Shown here piece by piece: positions 14,997-64,000 of a DNA stretch of 64,000 bases (positions are counted from its first letter, which is position 1; every line of letters starts with the position of its first letter). The stretch is from Oreohelix idahoensis (Eukaryota > Mollusca > Gastropoda > Stylommatophora > Oreohelicidae). A program made the position numbers and the translations under genes. The notes below the pieces were generated by a model that was not told the DNA's origin, searched no databases, and saw only the letters and a list, made by a program, of their open reading frames with translations. The stretch is from the NCBI GenBank assembly GCA_024509875.1, contig JAMPIV010018963.1:791386-855385 (forward strand). The letters are read 5' to 3'.

Positions 14997-15440
14997 CATT
15001 TTTCCATATCTTATAAGTGCTAAAAAGTTCATGTATAAATATAAAACCACTTTCAGGTCAAAGATAGGGTCAGAGGTCACATGAATATATTCATGACAAC
15101 AGATAAAATGATACACTTTTTCTTCAGTCCTTGGTCGCTGACTGACAAAGCAATCAGTGGCATCTTGTAGGGCAGCAACAAACTGTCTCGACTTTGCTCG
15201 GTCGACAGCCATCCTTCATGTGATGCCCTAAGCACTGGTTTATGCTTAGCATCTCCACCTTCACTGTTCTCCGCCAAATGGTTTTTGGCCATCCTTCTTT
15301 CACTTTCTTTCTGGAGTCCACAGCATGGCAGTTCTGGTGTCAGGGCCTCTTCTGAGGATGTGGCCAACCCAATTCAAGTCTACCTTCTATGATGGTGCAT
15401 TTGCCCTCTTGGTGGCTCCAAGTTAACAGTTCTTGGTTGG
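14997..15440 (-). pseudogene. LINE C-terminal fragment
   Basis: On the minus strand, pieces of the usual LINE tail can be read in alternating frames: a GHVLRR-like block near 15360, a K-R-rich block near 15300, and 'RQFVAALQDATDCF' near 15180, which corresponds to the WRxFVAALCAT ending of these polyproteins. Several frameshifts are present. It lies just past exon 11 in gene sense, in intron 11. Confidence 0.65.
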
Positions 15441-15542
15441 TGATGGCATACGGCCAAAAAATGTCCTTAGGCAGGTTGAAAATGATACACAATCCATAAT
15501 TTGATATGGAGACCAAAAAATAAATACACACAGATAACTTAC

Positions 15543-55063
<39,521 letters not shown>

Positions 55064-55196
55064 CTTTCTCTTCTGATTTTGTTTCAACAATCGAAGTTTA
55101 TCTGTCTAATAATAGGATATGACCCGGAAGTAAATCTGTACATTGTAACAAAATTATGTAGTAGTTTCCCATGAAAACAAATTATCTTTCCTGACC
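55064..55196 (-). promoter_or_regulatory. HD-PTP 5' UTR and proximal promoter with ETS site
   Basis: The plus strand has CCGGAAGT at 55124-55131, a consensus ETS/GABP site about 60 bp upstream of the ATG, a common position in housekeeping promoters without TATA. Only about 135 bp separate the ATG from a LINE fragment, so the core promoter is either very compact or overlaps the LINE. Confidence 0.55.
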
Positions 55197-56310
55197 TACA
55201 TACTTGTTTCATTGATTACACCAAAGCTTTCGATTGTGTACAACATCAGCAGTTATGGGCTATTATGAAAAATATGGGATTTCCAAACCACCTTATACAA
55301 CTCATCGCACTGCTGTACCAAGAACAACAGGCAGCCGTAAGAATAGAGGGGGAAACATCAGAATGGTTTGAAGTACAGAAAGGAGTAAGACAAGGCTGTA
55401 CCCTTTCCCCTTACCTGTTTAACATTTATGCCGAGAATATCATGAGAAACGTAAGAGATGACCAAGAACACACAGAGTTTGACTCATTTAACATCGGCGG
55501 GTACCAGATCCCGGAAATCAGATATGCTGACGACACAGTCCTCCTATCGACCAACCCAAAAGGACTTGAACAATTACTTCTGTCCACCAAAAAACACAGC
55601 GAGGCCCAGAATCTATACCTAAACACCAAGAAGACCAAAGTATTGACAACAGACAAAGTAAAGACCAAACCAGAAATTGAAATTGATAACGAAGAACTGG
55701 AAAGTGTCAATGAATTCGAATACTTAGGATCAATCATTAACAGCTCTGGCGACTGTGCAGTAGAAATTAAAAAGAAGACTTGCAATTGCTTCACATAAGC
55801 TAATACAGATGAAAAACCTATGGCAAGGCACAAGCAAAGAAACAAAGTTACAACTGATCAGAGCATGTATATTCCCAGTAGCAACATACGGCTGCGAGAC
55901 TTGGACACTCAATAAAACAGTTGCAAAAAAAGATTACATCATTCGAAATGAAATGCTACAGAAGGATGTTGAGAATACCCTGGACAGAAAAAAAGACCAA
56001 CAGAGAAGTACTGCACTCACTAAACGTACAGGAACATTGGCTCCTAAATACCATCGCAATAAGGAAGCTGAAATTTTTCGGTCATATAAAAAAGACATAA
56101 TAGTCTGGAAAAAACAGTGATGGAAGGCATGGTCCCTGGAAAAAGGGGAAGGGGTCGACCTAGACGACGGTGGACCCAGGACATCACAGAGAGTCTGAAC
56201 TTGTCTTTGGCTGATGCAGGTCGACTTGCCCAGAATCGTGATGCGTTCAGAGCAGCTGTAATGGAGACAACGTTCTGGAAAGAATATGTCACATGATGAT
56301 GATGGCGTAC
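55197..56310 (+). pseudogene. BovB/RTE-like LINE fragment at the promoter
   Basis: It opens with FIDYTKAFDCVQ (RT motif) at about 55206 and continues GVRQGCTLSPYLFNIYAENI, RYADDTVLL (active site) and FEYLGSIINSSGDC. The C-terminus lies after a frame change at 55795: ATYGCETW, and GRGRPRRRWTQDI (56143). It ends in TGATGATGATGG. The GCTLSPYLFNxYAExI and GRPRRRW motifs place it near RTE. The 5' half is missing, and at least two frame breaks are present. Confidence 0.85.
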
Positions 56311-56955
56311 TAAGGTTCTATAGTGTCTTGAATTTATTACACTATATATCCTAATTATAACCCATCCATGGTTTGAACGGAATACTTTGTTAAAAAACAA
56401 AAAAAAATATAGAATCAGGATTGTCCAAGCCTGTCCTAACGAATCTCTCAAGTCTCTTAGTATAAGTCGAGTCGCAAGTGTGAAGTCGAGTCGCAAGTCC
56501 CTAGCACTAGCTCTTCGAGTACCGAGACGAGCTTCATTTTAAAAAAAAAATCAAAAACTGTTAAAAGCCACAATCGCTCTTTATTTATCACTATAGATAA
56601 CAATGTAAAATAATATGATCTAGTTTTAGTATATGTGCTATCTTATTTATTGGCTGTTTTTATTCGACCCAAGTTATTTTTCAGAATTAGATTTAGAATA
56701 GGGGACCATGTCGTTTTTCACAAAAAGAGGACATTTTCTGACTTTTTAGCGTAAAAAAGGATAAAACAGGACAAAAGAGAGGACATTAATTTCAACCTAT
56801 TAATGCATGATTGTGATGACAAGAGCTGTTTCTAGTTTTATCAAGGTTAGAACAAAAAGTTGAAATAAAATGTCCTTTAAAATGTATGTTTTAAAATCAT
56901 TTTTTACATCAAAAATTAATCAGTACTGGGCATTGATAAAATTATTATTATTTTA
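56311..56955. other. Upstream region, no recognised element
   Basis: AT-rich. GTCGAGTCGCAAGTGTGAAG and GTCGAGTCGCAAGTCCC form a short direct repeat at 56466-56503. Confidence 0.4.
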
Positions 56956-57120
56956 TTCGATACGTCAAGGCCGAAAAACCCAACCCCTACAGACCCAAGT
57001 AGAACAGTCCCATGATGGTTTGGCCATGTCTGCAGAATGGGAGAAGATCGGCAACCACGACAAGCATGGGAAACTAAGAGCCATGGATCCAGACCACCAG
57101 GACGACCCATAGTTCGCTGG
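56956..57120 (+). pseudogene. LINE tail fragment
   Basis: Matches 25275-25440 of the LINE at 24168: CGTCAAGGCCGAAAAACCCA, GTAGAACAGTCCCATGATGG, GACAAGCATGGGAAACTAAG. It stops at CGCTGG exactly where TGTCACGG begins. Confidence 0.88.
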
Positions 57121-57449
57121 TGTCACGGGATTGCCTCCTCTTGCTTTGCAGTAGTGGTCCACTAATGGTCACAAAGCAAACGTATCTAAGAGTAGGTCGT
57201 CCAAGGTATCTATCTTCGCGCAAGATTACTCTTGGCAAAGATATAGATAGAAGATGAATGGCGATTCTACCTTAGGGAAGCCTTCACAGGAAATTCCCAG
57301 AAGTCAAGAACAAACGCTGCTTACGGGCTGAGCAAATTTGTTAACTTATTATCTGGTCCGTCGACTTTTGGGAAGGGGTTATGCAATGATTCTGGCCCGT
57401 CAAGCCCCCAGTTGGAGTAATCCAACGAATGCCCTCTTATAATTAATGG

Positions 57450-57541
<92 letters not shown>

Positions 57542-57955
57542 ATATATATATATTTATCAAGAAGAACTGGCTGATACGTTTACTTATAAACTGAATCAAC
57601 TATTATTGTTTAGTTTAAAATAACATACAACAAATTTAATAGTCAATTAGTCTTTAACATGGGAAAATAAATATGGAAAATTTGGTGAAAATTGAAATTA
57701 AAGTTTCCTCACTGAGGTTTTGGTAGGGCGTTAATAATAATAATGTCCGTATTTTTTACTGTAGCCTGTTATGTAAAACTTACCTCCAGATGCGTCCTGC
57801 AGCTGTGGTTTCCGTCACTTCTTTTTTGGTGATGAGTACACGTCTCCACATAATTCGTCCACTGTAGGCGGTTGGTGGTGATACTCTTCTCTCACACTAG
57901 TGGCGTAGAAACTTCAGTACTTAAGTCTGACGTCTTGTAGCCACGAACTGTGACA
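57121..57955. mobile_element. Possible solo LTR
   Basis: Bounded by TGTCAC (57121) and GTGACA (57950-57955), an LTR-like inverted terminus. It breaks a LINE at its left edge. No target duplication found at the right edge, and no second copy exists in the window. It includes a (TA)n/(TG)n tract at 57448-57552. Confidence 0.35.
57448..57553. repeat. (TA)n(TG)n microsatellite
   Basis: About 38 TA units, then TG units and TA again. Confidence 0.97.
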
Positions 57956-58314
57956 AATTAGAAAGAAACAAATGCCTCAGTACATTTGTTCTCCGCAAAC
58001 TAACAGGCCCATTTTCATGCGCTCCACCCACGAATGTTAACCTCTCAGAAGAATTAAATTCCCGAGCACACAATGTAACTCAGGGAATATGATGAAAATT
58101 CACCAATATCCTTCTGGGTATTAACTAGGAAATTGCGTCTGGAGTGCACGAATAATTATTTGCCTAAATTACAATTAAAAAGGTATATAAATATCACATG
58201 ATTCTATACACTTTAGGCCCATGTGATGTAATCATCTCTCATTACTCGTCGCTACTCCCGTCTGGGTCTGGGGTCGCTCTTCTGTCGGGTTTCCCGCACA
58301 ACTAGTCAGAAACA

Positions 58315-58318
<4 letters not shown>
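57956..58318. other. Upstream region, no recognised element
   Basis: Unassigned. No coding signal. Confidence 0.35.
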
Positions 58319-58400
<82 letters not shown>

Positions 58401-58419
58401 GTGTGTGTGTGTGTGTGTC
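58319..58419. repeat. (AT)n(GT)n microsatellite
   Basis: About 38 AT units followed by about nine GT units. Confidence 0.97.
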
Positions 58420-60835
58420 GTGAAACATTCTAAATCCACATATATAAATTAAAAGGTAAATGTAAAGCCTAACACATAAATTCAATAAAAGGGAAAGAAG
58501 AATGGTAAAGAACAGTGCTGTCACAATGACTGTACTCGAGATTCCCCTTTTTCTGCTTCGTCTGCATGTTCTCACGCTTTCACGTTTGATAGTAAAGCCT
58601 ACAGCAGCATACACACGGTTCAAAACAATAAAACGTGTACTGTATTTCTTAGAAAACCTTGAGATAGACACACTGCGTAATGACCTAGATTAATATTCCA
58701 TTAATTTCATTTTATACACTACGTTAACATAAACGAAAGGACAGATGGACTTAGGATAGAAAGAGAGAGGGCTGAACGGAGGAACTTATGCAACCCTAAC
58801 ACGCGTCTCGCGATATAAAATTAATGCCACCCCCAACGCGAAAGGCATGAAGCACTAACTTTTTTTTTCAGATGGACAGTGATAAAAAACACTACCAATA
58901 CGAGAGTTAGGTTTAAAAACATGATTAATGCTTATTAGGAAACATGACATTCTACTGTTTTATGTCTGAAATCCTGACAAAACAGTCGAAAAGGCAGGAC
59001 AGGTGGCGGTTCTAAACATAAAAAATAAAAAATACACGACTATCCTAGAAAATGCATATTTTGAACGCAGCCACTTAGCTCCATTAAATTTATATATTTG
59101 GGTTCCTTAGGACTTGCTGACAAAGAATACGTTAAGTGTTACGCAAATAGTCTAGGAATTAACAATTTATAGCCAAAAGAAAATAGTGAGGATGTCAGAC
59201 AGCACCAAATCCTAATCGCACAGTGGCATGTTTTGAAACCACCATTTTACGGGAAATAGGCCACCATGTTAAATCCGATTTGATTGGCGGGAAGTATATG
59301 TAAGACAAAACACGATTAGTCGGACTGCAAATACTATTTTTGGTTGTTAGGGGAAACATAGGAAGGGTAAATTTTTTCAAAAGCTTTCGTAAACATGGTC
59401 CTATTGGCTAGACCCGTGGATATAGTCAATTAGGAGCGTCTGTTCAGTGCCACATTTTAAAATAAACTTACTAAGAAACAGTGCGTTGAGAACCAGCTCA
59501 TATTTTTCTAAATAAAAGCCTGGGACAGAGGCGGATCGGAATTTGTGCCATTATTCATCGCCAGTCAACGTATTTGTTTATTATTTCCATGAATTGTGGT
59601 AAGACTGACATATTTGATATCTTTTGATAAAAATTGAATGTGAATTGATAATTTATGTCTGTATATGTGTGTGGTTCAGTAGCAAACATGAGGCAAAGCC
59701 TAGATAGTGCTCCAACCTGAACAAAACTTGTCGGAGAGAAGTATAAATGCATGGGATCACCAAATAGTACACTGACACCTATCTTATTGACTAGAAGGAA
59801 CTAATGCTGGAATTGCAGAGGCGTAGTAACCATTTAGGAGGAGAATACTGGTGTAAAATGTTTCAGATGAAGCTAGCAGTTGGCCTACCGCTCTGAACTC
59901 AGTGTTTGTTATGTATTGTGTTCAGTGTGGAAACAGATTATAAATTAGTTCTGAAGTAGGAGGTACAACCTTCTTGTTTCAGGGACCGTGGTCATAACTT
60001 ATTGAAGCAGCACCTGGTCTGAGTTTTGCTGAATCCAGAGGCTGATAGCATACCCCTTGGTCCAGATAGCGACTAGTGAGGTGTCTCAAGAACACGGTGA
60101 AGCAGGCGAGCAGAGGAGTCTGTTTACTGCCGCCCTCACAGAAGATAAGATTCTGTGGCCAGAGCAGCTCAATTTTATGTGCCCCCTCTAAAACTGACAA
60201 TATAGTAAATAAAGAGGGACAATAAATTGTTTCAATTGACAGGAACTGTGAACTTTTCCCAATACTATTTCCACCATAAGCAAACACTTGAAGTCATGAT
60301 GACAAATAACCACCAAGCTTGAACAAGCCAGTATTACCTCATAGTACTACATCACAACTTACACACATATAATAATAATAATAAAATATGTCAATACAAA
60401 GATCATAACTATAAATTGTGTACATATAACTTGTAATTACATTTGATTGTGATTCCTGGTTCACTGTGTAGTTGAATCAGGATATCTATTATTGAAAGGA
60501 ATTAATACATATATTTTTAAACTTTAACACTTGACTCATTTAAGATAGTCTTATAGAGTGTTTTATGTGTGTGAGTGTCACAGTGTTGTAAAGTGTTGTG
60601 GAATAAATTAAATTGTTTATCTGTCTGTTGTTGTTGTGACTTACACTTCATCATTATCATAACCCTAGACATTCAACGTAGTCATCACAATATTCCAGAA
60701 TAGGTCTGACTGAGGTATAAATGTGGTAGCAAGTAAGGTCATCTGTAATACCCCACACTATTAGATACAGATACCTTCACAGCTGATATCAGTCAGTACA
60801 CTAAGTCCCCTATAAATATTTATATCATCCCACTT
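58420..60835. other. Intergenic, no recognised gene
   Basis: I see no exon or mobile-element motif. A GC-richer patch at 60000-60200 has an open minus frame without family motifs. (AAT)n occurs at 60370. Confidence 0.4.
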
Positions 60836-60839
60836 TACC

Positions 60840-60881
<42 letters not shown>

Positions 60882-60955
60882 GGGGTCTATATTATATATA
60901 TTATATTTACTTTCTATAGTATATGTGTGTGTGTGTGTGTATAATAATAATAGCC
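60836..60955. repeat. (TA)n and (GT)n microsatellites beside the LINE tail
   Basis: (AT)n at 60842-60872, AT-rich imperfect repeats to 60925, then (GT)n and (AAT)n at 60926-60951, the last being the probable LINE 3' tail. Confidence 0.9.
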
Positions 60956-61980
60956 CCTTCAGCCATAACTGACTATGGGAATGCGCCCCTGAGGTGGCAG
61001 CCCTCAGCTGCTTATTTTCCTGGTGCTCCTTTCGACGTTTTCTCCTCACCTCTGCTTCTTGTGTGAGCCTCTCTTCGCCCAATCTGAGGTGGTGCCGTAA
61101 ATAGCATCGCCACTTAGTGCGATCGGCAGCTTCATCCTCCCATGTTGCTGGATCCATGTCCAGTGCCCTCATATCTCTCTTGCACACATCTTTGAACCTC
61201 AGCTGTGGTCGCCCAACTGTTCTCTTGCCATCTGCTAATTGTCCGTAGAAGATATCTTTTGGGATGCGACCATCTTCCATGCGGCGAATATGGCCAAGCC
61301 AGCGAAGTCTGCGCTGTCTAAGCAGCGTATACATACTTTGAAGGCCAGCACGTGACAACACCTCGACATTTGTCACTTTATCTTTCCACGAGTGCCGAGG
61401 ATGCGGCGTAGACACCGCAAATGGAAGGTATTGAGCCTTCTTTCTTGCTTAGCATAGGTCGTCCAGGTCTCGCTGCCATATAGGAGTGTGCTGGTGACGC
61501 AGGCATTATATACCGCAGCTTTGGTCTTCATTGTGAGTTTAGAGTTTCCCCAAACACGCGATGTGAGGCGGGCAAAGGTAGCTGAAGCTTTGCCAATGCG
61601 GCTGTCGATTTCTGTATCCAGTGAGAGTTTGTCATTGATGGTAGACCCTAGGTATGTGAAGTGGTGCACCACTGCCAATTCATAGTTATCGATAGTGATA
61701 ACTGGTGCAGCACCCACATCCTGACTCAACACATTCGTTTTCTTTAGACTTATTGTGAGGCCAACGTCCTTGCATGCTTTAGTGAAGCGATTCCTCAAGC
61801 TCTGAAGCTCCTGTTGGCTTTGAGTGACGACTGCAGCATCATCAGCGAACAACAAGTCTCTTATAGTGACCCTTCTGATTTTTGTTTTTGCCTTCAGCCT
61901 TGAAAGATTAAACAGACGGCCATCTGACCTAGTGTGAAGGCATATTCCTTCAGTTGCATCTCTGAATGCATGTTTCAAGA
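60955..61980 (-). pseudogene. LINE RT C-terminal half
   Basis: Minus strand. From the truncation: RDLLFADDAAVVTQS (active-site region), VHHFTYLGSTINDKLSLDTE, YGSETWTTYAKQERRLNTFH and LRCLRRILG. After a frame change near 61390 it continues 'LRQRRLRWLGHIRRMEDGRI', the 'GRPQLRFKDVCKRDMRALD' block and a decayed CH-type ending (SGAHSHSQLWLKG). It is a third LINE family, different from those at 24.2 and 55.2 kb. The single frame break suggests a fairly recent copy. Confidence 0.87.
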
Positions 61981-63333
61981 GTAAGGCAAAGAAGATTCCG
62001 AAGCAAGAAACCTGTAAAATTTACATTAGTAAATAAATTGTTTACACTTACCCCAAAATTTTGGGAATACACACTTCTCCTGGCGCAAATTAGAATGGAC
62101 CCACAGTCCTGTATTTAGATGCTGTTCGAATATTACTTAAGTCTGAGAAATTCCTCTTATGACGGGTGAAACATTTGGTCTGGAAATCTATAATTCCTCT
62201 TATGACTCCTTGTGATAAAATTCCCAAGTTTCCAGTCTTGTATTAAAATTGCGGGTTTACTTGTACTTCCAAAGTTGCCAAATATTCGATCTGGTACTTA
62301 TAGTTGTGGAATGATGATAAGTCCTATCCTCTTTCCTCTGGATTGTAGGAGGTGTTTAGTTGCCGCTGCGATGCAGTCTGTCTGTGTGCTGTGACTCCGA
62401 CTTTGTTAGATTATATCTCACAATCCTTAGTTTCAAATCCTAGCTGTGTTTCCGCCGAAAGTTTCAATCAAATCATTGTAGATTTTAGCGAACCAATCCA
62501 ATCTACCTAGCACTGTTTTGGTGGGGAAGTTTATCATTACTCATCCCACGCGTATTTGAAAATATTAAATTTAATGTACACGCGTGGCCTCTTACACAGT
62601 GATGTCATATCGTTACCTAAGACTTCCGGCGCACCTCTGTTTATCACCTTTATCTGCGTGCCTCCGCTAGATATCTGGCCAGACCGTAAGGTCTTCTTTC
62701 ATCGTATCACAATACCGGCTTGGGTCAACATGATCAACAGCTTTCCAATGGGGTCAAATGCTTGACCGCCCCATTTCCACAGGCGGTCAGACAGATTAGG
62801 TGATAAAATATTATCGCTGGCCGGGTCAACAAACTTGGCGAATCGTAACAACAGTCTGGGAGTGGAGTGTGAAACAATAAGATACGCATTACTCCCGTAG
62901 CAAATACTGCCATAGGGGAGTGGCGTGTTAGAGACTTCACCATGCTATGTCCAGCATAGAGCAAAATAGTGAAAATAACGAATGAAAAAGCATGATTTAT
63001 GCCAAATAAAAGCGATGAGTGACGAAAATGAAGAAAAGGAAAGGATACTGCCGGAGGGCTGAAGTGTGAGACACAATTCAATACCACCCCAATAACAGGC
63101 CTTAACCAAGACTAAGGAACCCGGCCAGGAGGATACTCCCCAATCACCCATAAAATGGCGTCACTCCCCCAACACTCTCAACACCTCAAACCTGGTCCCC
63201 CATATAGGAACGACCCTAGTAATCTAGTGGAAGTCAAATAAAGTAGGTCCTACACATGATCTCAACCCCCAAGCACAATGGTATTAATTTAACCCCTACA
63301 AAACTGTGTTCTAACGGTAAACATACTCAATCC
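61981..63333. other. Unassigned right-hand region
   Basis: No gene or mobile element recognised. G content falls steadily after about 63100. Confidence 0.4.
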
Positions 63334-63334
63334 G

Positions 63335-64000
63335 CTATATACACTATTCCCCAACCCTATAAACATCTCCAAAACACTTAAAATATATATCTCTATCAAC
63401 ATAAACATCCACATTCAATCTATACTATTCTATACCCCCACCTCCATCTCCATATCACCCCACCATCCAATCATTTTCCATTAATTTCCAACCCCATACA
63501 ATAACTCTCATCCTTTCCTACTAATCATCCTTCACTAACCATCAAAAACCAACTATAAACCTACCCCCCATTCCTCCCCTCCCCACCTCACATATCAATT
63601 CACATACCCACACATATTAACTCCAACCTAACCCAAAATAAAATCAAACAATATTCCAATACATAACTTCAACCCCCCCCTATCACTATAATCCCTATAA
63701 CACCTTCTATACTATCCCCAAACCCTCCACCCATTAACTTTCCACTTAACCATCTACCTAATCCCCATAATCTTTAACAAATCCCATCAACAATCATCAC
63801 TCTTACCCCTCATCCTTCAAACCCAACCCAACATAATCCCAAATCAATTATCCCTATTTTCACCAACCACATCCCCCTCACCACCAAACAAAAAAATCAC
63901 AACTCCTCCTTCCCTACCCCTCCTTCCTATTCCACCTCCACTCTTCTTACAATACTTTCCCCCACACAAATCAAACCCAAATCACTTACTTCCTTCCCAC
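63335..64000. other. G-free terminal 666 bases
   Basis: The last G on the plus strand is at 63334. All following bases are A, C or T, with no repeat period and no coding frame of interest. Most likely an artefact of a contig end. Confidence 0.9.

Noticed and set aside
60000..60290. 102-residue minus-strand protein
   Set aside because: No domain, no splice partners; may be an unknown repeat.

Overview
This is animal nuclear DNA: spliced exons with GT/AG borders, very large introns, and many retrotransposons, DNA transposons, SINEs, microsatellites and minisatellites. There is no bacterial operon structure. The mobile-element types (RNase-H-tailed and BovB-like LINEs, tRNA-headed SINEs, a Gmr1-type LTR element) suit an invertebrate, perhaps a mollusc or other lophotrochozoan, but the species cannot be read from the window.

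The one host gene I can assemble is on the minus strand. Eleven exons between 55063 (start codon) and 15543 encode about 397 residues. They form the BRO1 domain and the start of the following linker of HD-PTP/PTPN23, an ESCRT-associated BRO1 protein. All eleven exons join in frame with GT/AG introns. The 3' part (V domain, proline-rich region, phosphatase domain) is not found. It would lie at lower coordinates, where the first ~14.5 kb is poor, insertion-rich sequence, or beyond the window.

The introns are packed with mobile DNA. Intron 2 holds a young LTR retrotransposon of about 9.2 kb (41102-50340, CTTTC target duplications) in the gene's orientation, whose pol order is protease-integrase-RT-RNase H, the Gmr1-type order. 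Other intronic elements are a piggyBac remnant with TTAA ends (37196-38990), an internally deleted Mutator-like transposase (27440-28669), a Tc/mariner-type MITE (35475-35747), three copies of a Harbinger-type MITE (53.4-54.7 kb), several tRNA-SINEs including one with a nested insertion, and many 3' fragments of a few LINE families. A BovB-like LINE fragment starts about 135 bp upstream of the start codon, and two more LINE fragments lie further upstream.

The most unusual signal is that four of the first five exons (2, 3, 4 and 5) have an exon border copied into a tandem array in the adjacent intron. Each repeat carries a short piece of exon plus the splice site, giving rows of decoy acceptors (exons 2 and 3) or decoy donors (exons 4 and 5). 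I know of no named class for this.

Both ends of the window look unreliable. The last 666 bases contain no G at all on the plus strand, parts of 3.5-5 kb are strongly G-poor, and a LINE copy at 9.2-10.3 kb differs from its internal relative mainly by scattered small insertions. This resembles unpolished long-read contig edges.
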